Origin: Clostridia bacterium
GTDB taxonomy: Bacteria > Bacillota_A > Clostridia > Christensenellales > Aristaeellaceae
Direction: 5' to 3'
Length of the DNA stretch: 64,000 nt
NCBI GenBank assembly: GCA_017530275.1
Contig: JAFXMP010000122.1
Location: 1 to 64,000 of the forward strand
Shown: in pieces, positions 17,851-25,481 of the stretch
How the letters are laid out: every line of letters starts with the position of its first letter
Position numbering within the stretch: position 1 is the stretch's first letter
Notes under the pieces: model-generated
Database searches by the model: none
Seen by the model: only the letters and a program-made list of their open reading frames with translations
What the model was told of the DNA's origin: nothing
Position numbers and translations under genes: made by a program

Positions 17851-17883
17851 TCTTATCACTTCCGTTTCCGTAAATTTTCCAAC

Positions 17884-17924
17884 AAAAAAGGCGCCGGGTG
17901 CGTTCAAGCACACCCTTGCGCCTT
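17884..17924 (-). promoter_or_regulatory. Terminator-like hairpin in the amt leader
   Basis: On the minus strand AAGGCGC..GGGTGTG-CTTGAA-CGCACCC-GGCGCCTT is followed by TTTTTT. The inner stem has a six-base loop. It starts only about 8 bases after the predicted transcription start and ends 34 bases before the amt ATG. That is the layout of an attenuator or of a processed 5' hairpin. The factor that would control it is not visible. Confidence 0.65.
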
Positions 17925-17938
17925 GCTGGAATGTGGGC

Positions 17939-17967
17939 ATTGTAAACCGGGGAAAGCCGTTTGTCAA
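17939..17967 (-). promoter_or_regulatory. Promoter of amt
   Basis: Minus-strand TTGACA (17967-17962) and TACAAT (17944-17939) separated by 17 bases. Confidence 0.75.
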
Positions 17968-18009
17968 GGGGAAGAACAAGTAAAAAACAAAGGCTTCATG
18001 TGATCCATT

Positions 18010-18804
18010 TTAAGAGAGCAGCACTCTGTCATTGGCAAATTCTTCACCGCTGGCTTTCGTAAACGCTTCCATCAAATCCTCTACCGTGAGCCGTTTCTTG
18101 TCTTCGTCTGCAATATCCAGGATGATTTTTCCGTTGTTCATCATGATCAGCCGATTGCCGTAACGGATGGCGTCCCGCATATTATGGGTGACCATCAGCG
18201 TCATCAGCTTGTTTTCCTGGACGATCGTTTCGGACAGCTGCAGCACTTTTTGCGCCGTGCGCGGGTCCAGAGCCGCCGTATGCTCGTCCAGCAGCAGCAG
18301 CTTTGGCTTTTTCAGCGTCGCCATGAGCAGGGTCAGCGCCTGCCGCTGGCCGCCGGATAAAAGCCCCACCTTCGCCGTCATGCGGTTTTCCAGGCCAAGC
18401 CCTAAGGCCGCCAGTTTTTCCCGGTAGAAGTTTCTTTCTTCCCTGGTGATACCCGGTTTCAAGGTGCGTTTTTCACCCCGGCGGGCCGCCAGAGCCAGGT
18501 TTTCTTCGATCTGCATGGTGGCCGCCGTGCCGATGCGGGGGTCCTGGAAAACGCGGCCCAGGAAAGCGGCCCTGCGGTATTCGGGCAGGTGGGTCACGTC
18601 GGTGCCGTCGATCACGATGCTGCCGGAATCGATCGCCCATACGCCCGCGATGGCGTTGAGCATGGTGGATTTTCCCGCGCCGTTGCCGCCGATCACGGTG
18701 ACGAAATCGCCGTCGTCGATGTGCAGATTCACTCCGTCCAGGGCGATTTTTTCGTCGATGGTTTTGGTGTTGAAGGTTTTTCGGACGTTCGTTAAATCAA
18801 GCAT
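18010..18804 (-). CDS. ABC transporter ATP-binding protein (TrpZ/LivG-like)
   Basis: 264 residues. Walker A GGNGAGKST (near 39-47), signature LLSGGQRQALTLLMATL, Walker B KLLLLDEHTAALD and switch His in MVTHNMRD are all present. It powers the permease encoded just upstream (overlap 8 bases) and the binding protein at 19795. The gene order binding protein, LivH-type permease, ATPase is that of the TrpXYP-like uptake systems. The leader at 20767-20989 suggests an aromatic amino acid, most likely phenylalanine. It is the last gene of the operon. Confidence 0.9.
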   Translation of the reverse strand: MLDLTNVRKTFNTKTIDEKIALDGVNLHIDDGDFVTVIGGNGAGKSTMLNAIAGVWAIDSGSIVIDGTDVTHLPEYRRAAFLGRVFQDPRIGTAATMQIEENLALAARRGEKRTLKPGITREERNFYREKLAALGLGLENRMTAKVGLLSGGQRQALTLLMATLKKPKLLLLDEHTAALDPRTAQKVLQLSETIVQENKLMTLMVTHNMRDAIRYGNRLIMMNNGKIILDIADEDKKRLTVEDLMEAFTKASGEEFANDRVLLS

Positions 18805-19732
18805 GTTCCCGCCCTCTCTTTCCGGCGTTTCCGGCGTTCCTGGCGGCGACGGCGGCCTTCCAGTACGGGATGCCCAGGAAGACGGCCACGATCAGCGCGG
18901 AGAGCAATTTGAGCAGGTTGGTGTTCAGACCAAGCCACAGTACGATCTGAATGACGATATAATAAATCACAGCGCCCATGGCGACCCCGGTGAGCTTCAG
19001 GGCAAAATTGGTGAACAGCTTGCCAAACACCACTTCGCTGATGATCACGGCGGCCAGGCCGATCACGATGGCTCCGCGCCCCATGTTCACGTCCACAAAG
19101 CCCTGGTAATGGGACAGCATGGCGGAGGAAAGGGCCACGATGCCGTTGGAGATCATCAGGCCCAGGATTTTCGCCTTTTTGGTGTTGATGCCCTGGGCGC
19201 GGGACATGGCCTCGTTGGCACCGGTGGCCCGCAGGGAGCTGCCCAGTTCCGTGCCGAAGAACCAGTACAGGATACCGACGACCGCCGCTAAGAACAGCAG
19301 CGCGATGAAAATGGGGTTATTCAGGCTCAGCAGCCGCACATTGCGCTGGCTCACGATCAGGCTGTACTTGGTCACGTTGATGCCCTGGTTGGCCTTGAAT
19401 TCCATGATGGCCAGGTTGATGGAATACAGGGAAAGCTGGGTCAGGATACCGGCTAAAATGGGCGGTATGCCCATAGCGGTGTGGAACACGCCGGTCAGCA
19501 GGCCCGCCAGCACCCCGGCCACGATGGCACATAGCAGAGCGATCCACACGTTGACGCCGTTCAGCATCAGCATCACGCATACCGCACCGCCGGTGGCCAT
19601 GCTGCCGTCCACGGTCAGGTCGGCCAGGTCCAGCACCTTATAGGTGATGTATACACCGATGGCCATAATGCCCCAGATCAGGCCCTGGGCAACAGCGCCG
19701 GGCATGGCGTTGAGCAAGGTGGTCAGGTTCAT
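18797..19732 (-). CDS. ABC transporter permease, LivH/BPD_transp_2 type
   Basis: 311 residues with about eight or nine membrane spans (LIWGIMAIGVYITYKVLDLADLT at the start; GINTKKAKILGLMISNGIVAL contains the cytoplasmic coupling region). The family carries branched-chain amino acids, ribose-like sugars or, in TrpY proteins, aromatic amino acids. It overlaps the ATPase gene and lies 62 bases after the binding protein gene, so the three form one transcript. Confidence 0.88.
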   Translation of the reverse strand: MNLTTLLNAMPGAVAQGLIWGIMAIGVYITYKVLDLADLTVDGSMATGGAVCVMLMLNGVNVWIALLCAIVAGVLAGLLTGVFHTAMGIPPILAGILTQLSLYSINLAIMEFKANQGINVTKYSLIVSQRNVRLLSLNNPIFIALLFLAAVVGILYWFFGTELGSSLRATGANEAMSRAQGINTKKAKILGLMISNGIVALSSAMLSHYQGFVDVNMGRGAIVIGLAAVIISEVVFGKLFTNFALKLTGVAMGAVIYYIVIQIVLWLGLNTNLLKLLSALIVAVFLGIPYWKAAVAARNAGNAGKRGREHA

Positions 19733-19794
19733 TTGGGTACCTCCAAACAGCTTATGGCAGAGGCGCGCCAGCGCGCCTCTGCCGATGCTTTGCG

Positions 19795-20736
19795 TTATTG
19801 AATGGCTACATAATCATCGGGAATCTGGACGCCCAGCAGCGCGCACAGCTCCGCGTTGTATTCCTTCGTCACGTTGGGAGCAAACTGTACGTCCATGGCT
19901 GCCACATCCGCGCCGTTGACCAGCACTTCGTAGGCCATCAAACCGGTGGTATAGCCCAGGTCATAGTAGCTGATGGACAAGGTGGCCACGCCGCAGCCGG
20001 CGCAGAGGCCTTCTTCCCCGGCAATCACGGGTTTCATCGCCGGCTCCACCACGTTGCGGATGGCTTCGGTGCAGGAGGCGGCGGTATTATCGGTGGGGAT
20101 GTAGAGCACGTCGCTTCCGTCGCAGGCGTTCTGGGCGACGGACGCCACGTCGTTGGAATCAGCGAAGGTGTAAGCCGTACAGGTATAGCCCAAAGCGTTC
20201 AGGTATTCGGTGATTTTATCCGCCTGATACTTCGAGTTCGGCTCGGCGGAGCAGTAAAGCAGGCCCACGTTCTTCGCGTCGGGGAACAGCTCATGGAGCA
20301 TCTGTGCCTGCTGTTCCAGGGGAGCCAGGTCCGACGTGCCGGATACGTTCATACCGGTTGCGCCATTCCAATTATCCAGGTCCAGGGCGGTGGCGTAATC
20401 GGTTACGCTGGTGCCCAGGATGGGAATATCGCCCGTGGCGGCCACAGCGGCCTGCAGCGCCGGAGTGGCGTTGGCCATGATAAGGTTCACGTTCTGCGAA
20501 ATAAAGTTGTTGATGATGGTGGAGCAGGTGTTGGAATCGCCGGAGGCGTTCTGCACGTCAAACACCACGGCGTCGCCCAGCTTTTCGGACAGCGCGTCCT
20601 GGAATCCCTGGGTGGCGGCGTCCAGCGCCACGTGCTGCACCAGCTGGCAGACGCCTACGCGATAGGTTTCCTCAGCCATGGCGCAAGTGCCAAGGCACAG
20701 GCACAAAGCGATCACAACGGCAAGCAGTTTCTTCAT
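19795..20736 (-). CDS. ABC transporter substrate-binding protein (PF04392 type)
   Basis: 313 residues: a signal peptide (MKKLLAVVIALCLCLGTCAMA) and a two-lobed binding fold of the ABC_sub_bind family (VFDVQNASGDSNTCSTIINN, LYIPTDNTAASC, GVATLSISYYDLGYTTG). LGTC resembles a lipobox but Thr at -1 is unusual, so I prefer cleavage after AMA. Homologues include TrpX-like proteins. Upstream sits a complete attenuator whose leader peptide is full of Phe and Tyr codons, which points to phenylalanine/tyrosine or a precursor as ligand; the binding site itself cannot be read from sequence. Confidence 0.88.
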   Translation of the reverse strand: MKKLLAVVIALCLCLGTCAMAEETYRVGVCQLVQHVALDAATQGFQDALSEKLGDAVVFDVQNASGDSNTCSTIINNFISQNVNLIMANATPALQAAVAATGDIPILGTSVTDYATALDLDNWNGATGMNVSGTSDLAPLEQQAQMLHELFPDAKNVGLLYCSAEPNSKYQADKITEYLNALGYTCTAYTFADSNDVASVAQNACDGSDVLYIPTDNTAASCTEAIRNVVEPAMKPVIAGEEGLCAGCGVATLSISYYDLGYTTGLMAYEVLVNGADVAAMDVQFAPNVTKEYNAELCALLGVQIPDDYVAIQ

Positions 20737-20766
20737 AACGGATCCTCCTCAAATAAATAATGTATC

Positions 20767-20839
20767 AAAAAGGCGGCCCTCCCATCTTGAAGAGCCGCCT
20801 TCATGAACGCTTGTTTCATGCGCATCTCTTACAGATGGG
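20767..20839 (-). promoter_or_regulatory. Transcription attenuator: terminator with competing antiterminator
   Basis: On the minus strand the terminator stem AAGGCGGC (20801-20794) pairs with GCCGCCTT (20777-20770) and is followed by a run of T. The antiterminator is a competing pair: CCCATCTGTAAGAG (20839-20826, the last codons of the leader peptide) against CTCTTCAAGATGGG (20794-20781, the loop and inner stem of the terminator), 12 of 14 bases complementary. A ribosome finishing the leader covers the first strand and lets the terminator form. A ribosome stalled at the Phe codons leaves it free. Confidence 0.82.
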
Positions 20840-20989
20840 AAAGCAGGGATAGATAAACGCAAAAAACGCATAAAAGAAAAAACGCAGTGCGTTCATAAAC
20901 GGCACGGCGCTGTTCAGACGGCGGGACATAGAGAGGGCCCGGACGGCAGGACGACAAACAGCAGACCGTTTGTTCAACCGCTTTTCCAT
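20816..20989 (-). CDS. Phe/Tyr-rich leader peptide of the ABC operon
   Basis: 57 codons from ATG 20989, preceded by GGGGAGGA. Residues 37-50 read FFFYAFFAFIYPCF: seven Phe and two Tyr in fourteen codons, lying directly before the antiterminator strand. The earlier part is basic (MEKRLNKRSAVCRP) and shows no domain. The peptide is not expected to have a function of its own; its translation would measure charged tRNA-Phe (and tRNA-Tyr) and decide read-through into the binding protein gene. Confidence 0.82.
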   Translation of the reverse strand: MEKRLNKRSAVCRPAVRALSMSRRLNSAVPFMNALRFFFYAFFAFIYPCFPICKRCA

Positions 20990-21021
20990 GCCCGTCCTCC
21001 CCTTTCGCAAAACTTGCGTCA

Positions 21022-21049
21022 ATTATAACACCTCGTCAGGCTTTGTCAA
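21022..21049 (-). promoter_or_regulatory. Promoter of the attenuated ABC operon
   Basis: Minus-strand TTGACA (21049-21044) and TATAAT (21027-21022), 16 bases apart, 33 bases before the leader-peptide ATG. Confidence 0.8.
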
Positions 21050-21134
21050 TAACACCTGCACGCATTTTGATGGCAAATACAATTTCTGAACAATAGGTTC
21101 ATTCATGGAGAATTTGTTTGATAAAGAAACAGGG

Positions 21135-21593
21135 TCACAGCATTTTGGCATAGCACACCGCGCCTTCCAGGCGATCATAAGGCGGATAATTGGGGATCAA
21201 AACATAACCGCGCTTTGTATACAGCGTTACGGCGTCCGGCATGATGGGCCGGGTTTGCAGCACGACGCGGCGAAATCCCATCTTACGCGCCTTGTCTTCG
21301 ATCCGATCCATCAGTCCAGAGGCGACGCCCTGCCCTCGATAGGCCGGGTCCACCCATACGCGCTTCACTTCCGCGTCGGTATCGGAATAGCGTTTCAGCC
21401 CCGCGCAGCCTACTGCCTGTTCCCCGCAGAAAGCCAGCACTACATCCGGGATCCCGTCGGAGGCGTTGTAAGGGATATAAGCCCGCCGATTTGCTTCTCC
21501 GCCCACGATCTGGCTGTAATACGCCTCGGTCACGTCATAAAAACGCTGAAAAATCGGATCATCGCCCGTTGTCCACTGATAAGTGACGTCCAT
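21135..21593 (-). CDS. GNAT family N-acetyltransferase
   Basis: 152 residues. KRVWVDPAYRGQGVASGLMD carries the acetyl-CoA loop RGQGVA, and TLYTKRGYVLIPNY is the usual last strand pair. Acceptor unknown. Start ATG 21593 with GGGAGT upstream. It is a single gene between the attenuated operon and a remnant region, with no obvious operon partner. Confidence 0.87.
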   Translation of the reverse strand: MDVTYQWTTGDDPIFQRFYDVTEAYYSQIVGGEANRRAYIPYNASDGIPDVVLAFCGEQAVGCAGLKRYSDTDAEVKRVWVDPAYRGQGVASGLMDRIEDKARKMGFRRVVLQTRPIMPDAVTLYTKRGYVLIPNYPPYDRLEGAVCYAKML

Positions 21594-22036
21594 ATTTTTA
21601 CTCCCAATCTACCAAGTTTTTACCAAATGCGCTAAGTCAATATCTACTATGGCGGATGAGGTCGCTCTGACGATACAGTTTCAACACATTACGCCGTTCC
21701 AAAGGCCCTTTTATCAAATCATGATCGGCTTTAATAACGGCTGGAATCCTCCTGTGGACGCGGTTTTATCCGCAACATCATTATACCTTGGGCGTCTACT
21801 GCGGACGGAAGCTGGCGGGGAACGATCAGACGGACATCCTGGACGCCATAAAAGCCTTCAAGAAAAAATCCTGATCCATGAGCCTGTCAAACTGTCAAAA
21901 GGACTCAAAGAACAGGGAATCGAAATCTTTTACCGCTTCGTCGGTAAAATCGACTGACACATTTTTATCGTAAAAGGAGATGGGGGGAACCGCTCTTTGG
22001 ACCCCGAAGAGCGGTTCCCTCCCAGTTTTTTCATCG
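21594..22036 (+). other. Decayed region with coding-like fragments, no intact gene
   Basis: Open stretches such as 21776-21874 (ending LDAIKAFKKKS, stop at 21872) look like the C-terminus of a lost protein, but no start, ribosome site or recognisable family is visible, and neighbouring pieces lie in other frames. An intact plus-strand terminator follows at 21985-22031 with no plus-strand gene to serve. Together this suggests a decayed gene. I cannot name its family. Confidence 0.35.
21985..22031 (+). terminator. Strong stem-loop with T-run
   Basis: GGGAACCGCTCTT (21985-21997) pairs with AAGAGCGGTTCCC (22007-22019), followed by TTTTTT at 22026-22031 on the plus strand. On the minus strand the U-tract is weaker (CTCCTTTT), but it may also end the binding-protein transcript that stops at 22037. 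Confidence 0.75.
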
Positions 22037-23332
22037 TTACGGATTCGCCTTGGCGTACTGCTTTAGCATGCCGCCTAAATCATTCGCCATGAGGTCCACG
22101 GTTTCCTCCACGGTGAGGTCGCTTTCCAGCATATCGGAAATATCGTTGATGATGCCGTAATAGAAATCGGCGGAGGGCCCCACGGTGACGCTGCGCATGG
22201 TGTCCGGAGTCTCCAGCAGTTGGTCAAGACCTACCTGATACTGGGGATACTCTGCGATGAGGGCCTGCCAGGTTTCGCTTTCCTGGGCTTCCTTGTTGGC
22301 GGGCAGATAGCCGGTGCCCGCGGCGAAATCCGCCTGCACAGAAGCGCTGGTCAGGTACTGCACGAAGGTCCAGGCCGCTTCCTTCCGGGCGTCGCCGTGA
22401 TCGAACATCACCAGGCAGCTTCCGGACACGGTAGCCCCGGAGGCGGAAGAATCGCTCACCTTCAAATACGGCGCGATGCCCAGCTCGAAGCGGCCGTCGA
22501 TCTTGTTCATCATGTTGGCGACTTTGGAGGAAGAGTCAGTCATGATCAGCTGCCGCCCGGCCACGAACTCGTCCCCGGAGCCGTTTTTGTTGGATAAAGC
22601 ACCGGAAGCGTAGAGCGCTTTCCAGGCAGTGAGGAACTCCGCCAGCGCGCCGTTTTCGATGCAGGCCAGCTCGGTGGCGCTGCCCTCGGTGCCGTTATGG
22701 TTGTTCACCAGATCGCTGCCCAGCTGTCCCAGCCAGTTGGCTAAGGTGGGAGTGTTGGGAATGACGGCGTACACGGTCACTCCGTCCCCGTTCAGAGAGG
22801 ACATCGTCCCCACGTCAGCCAGGGTTTGAGGGGCGGAAAAGCCTGCCGCATCCAGGGCTGTTTTATTATAGTAGGTCACGGTCGTGGAGGTGGCGAAGGG
22901 AAGACCCAGCTGCACGCCCTTGAGCTGCCAGTTTGCCATGGCGGGAGCCAGCATGGAAGAAAGATCGGCTTCCGGATGGTCGGTGAGCGCCTGATCCACA
23001 GTATAAGCTGTTTCAGCGGAAGAAAAGCTCACCTTGCCGGTGGCGTCAAGCTGCATCACGTCGGGCAGGGTATCGAATTGCTTGGCGGTGAGGATGCCGT
23101 TCATTTTGTTCACGGAATCAGCATAAGCACCCTGGAAAACGGCTTCCACCTGGACGCCCTTTTCTTTGCCGATCGTTTCATTGAAGTCCTTCACATACTT
23201 GTCCACCAGGGAGCCTGCCGCTTCGGACGCGGAATGCCAGAACACAATTTTGACAGGGTTCTCAGCCAGGGCGCAGCCGGTGAGACCCAGCAGCAGGGAC
23301 AGGATCAGGAACAGGGCGGTCAGTTTTTTCAT
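22037..23332 (-). CDS. Extracellular solute-binding lipoprotein, family 1 (UgpB/CUT1-like)
   Basis: 431 residues. The signal peptide ends in LLGLTGC, a clean lipobox, so the protein is lipid-anchored outside. The body follows the SBP_bac_1 pattern (KIVFWHSASEAAG, GLPFATSTTVTYYNKTALDAAG, GRQLIMTDSSSKVA, KEAAWTFVQYLTS), typical of binding proteins for sugars and glycerol phosphates. It works with the two permeases at 23487 and 24308. The cluster begins with an FMN riboswitch, so the ligand may be a flavin-related compound. Start ATG 23332 after GAGGAGGAA. Confidence 0.9.
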   Translation of the reverse strand: MKKLTALFLILSLLLGLTGCALAENPVKIVFWHSASEAAGSLVDKYVKDFNETIGKEKGVQVEAVFQGAYADSVNKMNGILTAKQFDTLPDVMQLDATGKVSFSSAETAYTVDQALTDHPEADLSSMLAPAMANWQLKGVQLGLPFATSTTVTYYNKTALDAAGFSAPQTLADVGTMSSLNGDGVTVYAVIPNTPTLANWLGQLGSDLVNNHNGTEGSATELACIENGALAEFLTAWKALYASGALSNKNGSGDEFVAGRQLIMTDSSSKVANMMNKIDGRFELGIAPYLKVSDSSASGATVSGSCLVMFDHGDARKEAAWTFVQYLTSASVQADFAAGTGYLPANKEAQESETWQALIAEYPQYQVGLDQLLETPDTMRSVTVGPSADFYYGIINDISDMLESDLTVEETVDLMANDLGGMLKQYAKANP

Positions 23333-23360
23333 GTTGGGTTCCTCCTCAAACAAGTTTTTT

Positions 23361-23481
23361 AAGAGTTGAAAGTTGAGCGTTCAGAGTTGAGATTTATATA
23401 GTGGATCAATAGCAGGCGCGTGTATATTTGTCATCTATTCAATCTGAACTTTGAACTCTCAACTCTTAACTCTCAACTCTC
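23361..23481. repeat. AGAGTT/AACTCT inverted-repeat element, copy 1
   Basis: Left end AGAGTTGAAAGTTGAGCG..AGAGTTGAGATTTATATAG and right end TGAACTCTCAACTCTTAACTCTCAACTCTC can pair into a long stem around about 60 less conserved bases. It sits between the binding-protein gene and its permease. Copies 2-4 are at 29354, 46474 and 53616. Confidence 0.8.
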
Positions 23482-23486
23482 CATTC

Positions 23487-24311
23487 TTACCCCACGATGG
23501 CTCCGCCGCTCATGGTGCGGGTGATGCTCTTTCGCAGGAACAGGAACAGCAGCACGGCGGGAATCAGGGCTACGGCGGCCCCGGCCAGCACCGTTTCATA
23601 ATTGGTGCCCTCCCAGGTGGTGAGCATGGTGATGCCGATCTGCACGGTGCGCATTTCGTTGGTGTTGGTTACCAACAGCGGCCACAGGTAGGCGTTCCAC
23701 TGGATCACGAACGCCTGCAAAAACAGGGTCAGCAGCAGGGGCAGGCTCATGGGCGTTAAAATGAAGACGATAAAGCGCAGGTCGCCGCAGCCGTCCATCT
23801 GCGCCGCTTCCCGGATGGGCTTGGGGGAAGAAAGAAAGTGCTGGCGCAGCATGAACATCTGTGAAGCGCCCACGAAGGATACGATGCCGATGCCTAAGTA
23901 CGTGTCCAGCAGCCCTAAATGGGAAACCGTCTGGTAATTGGTGATGGTCAGGGTATCCGGCGGCAGCATCATGGTGCCCAGCAGCAGGAAAAACAATGCC
24001 TTTTTCCCGGTAAAATCATAGTATACGAAGGCGTAAGCGGCCAGCAGAGCAATCAGCAGCTTCACCACGGTGCTGAACACGGAAACCACCAATGTATTCC
24101 AGAAATAGCGAAGCATGGGCAACTGGGTAAACACCGTTTCAAAGTTTTTCAGATACCCGAAGCTGCTGGGAAGCACCGTGGGCGGCCAGGCTACGAATTC
24201 CGCCGGGCTTTTGAAGGCCCCCATGATCCCGTAAAACAGGGGAAACAGCACAAGGCAGCCGAGCAGGATGCCCAGAATCCCCAAAAAACCTTCCCGAACC
24301 TTGCTTATCAT
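23487..24311 (-). CDS. ABC sugar-type permease, UgpE/MalG-like (CUT1)
   Basis: 274 residues with six membrane spans. PIREAAQMDGCGDLRFIVFILTPMSLP is the EAA loop that docks to the ATPase, and the protein opens FLGILGILLGCLVLFPLFYGIMGAFKSP as MalG/UgpE proteins do. ATG 24311 overlaps the stop of the partner permease (ATGA). No ATPase gene lies in the cluster, as in many CUT1 systems that share one MsmX-like ATPase encoded elsewhere. An AGAGTT element separates it from the binding-protein gene. Confidence 0.9.
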   Translation of the reverse strand: MISKVREGFLGILGILLGCLVLFPLFYGIMGAFKSPAEFVAWPPTVLPSSFGYLKNFETVFTQLPMLRYFWNTLVVSVFSTVVKLLIALLAAYAFVYYDFTGKKALFFLLLGTMMLPPDTLTITNYQTVSHLGLLDTYLGIGIVSFVGASQMFMLRQHFLSSPKPIREAAQMDGCGDLRFIVFILTPMSLPLLLTLFLQAFVIQWNAYLWPLLVTNTNEMRTVQIGITMLTTWEGTNYETVLAGAAVALIPAVLLFLFLRKSITRTMSGGAIVG

Positions 24312-25189
24312 TGGTAGTGCACCTTCCTTTTTTCCATCCCGAACAGCAGAAGGGAGAAAAGCAGCGTCATGCAGAAGGCCACCATGCTCACCGCCGCGGC
24401 TAAGCTGTAATTGGAGGAAGCGTAGCCGGAGGTGTACATGAGGTAAATCAGGGTCATGGTGGAGCGGGAGGGGCCGCCCTGGGTGAGGATCAGAATGGGG
24501 CCGTTGGTCATCATGGCCTGGATCATGTTGGTGCACACCACGTACAGCACCGTGGGGGAGATCAGGGGAAGCTGAATTTGAATCAGGGTGCGGAATTTTC
24601 CCGCCCCGTCCAGGGCCGCGCTGCCCAGCATATCGGGCGGAAGCGAACGGAAAGCGGACAGGAACAGCAGAAAATTGAACCCAATGCCCATCCAGATGGT
24701 CAAAAGCAGGATGCCGCTCATGGCGGTGTGCCGGTCCTCATACCAGCCGATGTCCAGCCCCAAGGCGTAATTCAGCCAGCCTACGGAGGGGTTCAGCAGT
24801 ACCTTGAAAATGAGGGAAATGGAGGCCATAGACACCACCATGGGCAGGGAAAGCATGGTTTCATAGATGCTGTGCAGGGGATGGGGACGGCTGCACAGCC
24901 AGGCCAGGCCCATGGTAATCACCACGGTGACCGGCACGTTGATCAGCATGAGCTTTAGGGTATTGGAAAGGGCCATGGAAAACTCCCGCCGGGAAAATAG
25001 ATATTGGAAGTTGTCAAGCCCCGAAAAGCCCGTGATCTCTCCTCGGAAATTCACCGTGCTCACGCTTTGCAGGCAGGTTTTCAGAAAAGGATAATAAACG
25101 AACCCTATGGCGAAAACCAGCATGGGCAGCAAAAACAGGTAGGGCTTCACGGAAAAACCGCGCCTTAAGGGAGCAATCATTCGAGACAA
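24308..25189 (-). CDS. ABC sugar-type permease, UgpA/MalF-like (CUT1), riboswitch controlled
   Basis: 294 residues with six membrane spans (KPYLFLLPMLVFAIGFVYYPF, a typical first helix; SAALDGAGKFRTLIQIQLPL, the EAA loop). The start is most likely TTG 25189, six bases after AGGAGG; ATG 25180 is an alternative. The open frame runs further upstream, but that part is the FMN riboswitch and is not protein. The ribosome site is locked in a hairpin (25196-25219), so translation or elongation depends on the riboswitch. Confidence 0.88.
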   Translation of the reverse strand: MSRMIAPLRRGFSVKPYLFLLPMLVFAIGFVYYPFLKTCLQSVSTVNFRGEITGFSGLDNFQYLFSRREFSMALSNTLKLMLINVPVTVVITMGLAWLCSRPHPLHSIYETMLSLPMVVSMASISLIFKVLLNPSVGWLNYALGLDIGWYEDRHTAMSGILLLTIWMGIGFNFLLFLSAFRSLPPDMLGSAALDGAGKFRTLIQIQLPLISPTVLYVVCTNMIQAMMTNGPILILTQGGPSRSTMTLIYLMYTSGYASSNYSLAAAVSMVAFCMTLLFSLLLFGMEKRKVHYQ

Positions 25190-25195
25190 GAAAAA

Positions 25196-25219
25196 CCTCC
25201 TGAAAGAGACTTCAGGAGG
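25196..25219 (-). promoter_or_regulatory. Expression platform: hairpin sequestering the Shine-Dalgarno
   Basis: On the minus strand CCTCCTGAA (25219-25211) pairs perfectly with TTCAGGAGG (25204-25196) around a six-base loop. The right arm holds the AGGAGG ribosome site of the permease gene, and the next bases are TTTTTCTT. It can therefore act as a translation lock, as a terminator, or as both. Confidence 0.75.
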
Positions 25220-25240
25220 GAAAACGCACGCAAAACGCTT

Positions 25241-25352
25241 TGCTCTTCTTCCATCCAGACTATACTGTCGGCTCCGGAGTCTCACCGGATCGGCCTTTCG
25301 GCTCGCGGGCTTTACCGCCGGTAGGGAATCGCACCCTGCCCTGAAGAACTCT
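25241..25352 (-). promoter_or_regulatory. FMN riboswitch (RFN element)
   Basis: The minus strand shows the conserved RFN blocks in order: GGGCAGGGTGCGATTCCC, TACCGGCGGTAAAGCCCGCG, AGCC, GATCCGGTGAGACTCCGG, and GCCGACAGTATAGTCTGGAT, closed by a GTTCTTC/GAAGAAG outer stem. This RNA binds flavin mononucleotide and usually switches off riboflavin synthesis or uptake genes. Here it precedes a CUT1-type ABC permease gene. Confidence 0.95.
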
Positions 25353-25372
25353 TGCTGATTCAATTCGCATTT

Positions 25373-25401
25373 ATTATATGCTCCGCCGCCCGCACTGTCA
25401 A
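25373..25401 (-). promoter_or_regulatory. Promoter of the FMN-riboswitch operon
   Basis: Minus-strand TTGACA (25401-25396) and TATAAT (25378-25373) with a 17-base spacer, about 15-20 bases before the riboswitch. Confidence 0.8.
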
Positions 25402-25481
25402 TACCAATAAAATGAAAAAACCGAACAAATGCAAATATTTCAGAAATGTGTAGAAATCATGAAGAATATGCTGTATAATGT

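Noticed and set aside
25190..25363. N-terminal extension of the CUT1 permease reading into the upstream region
   Set aside because: It translates the FMN riboswitch and its hairpin; the ribosome site and start at 25189 fit better.
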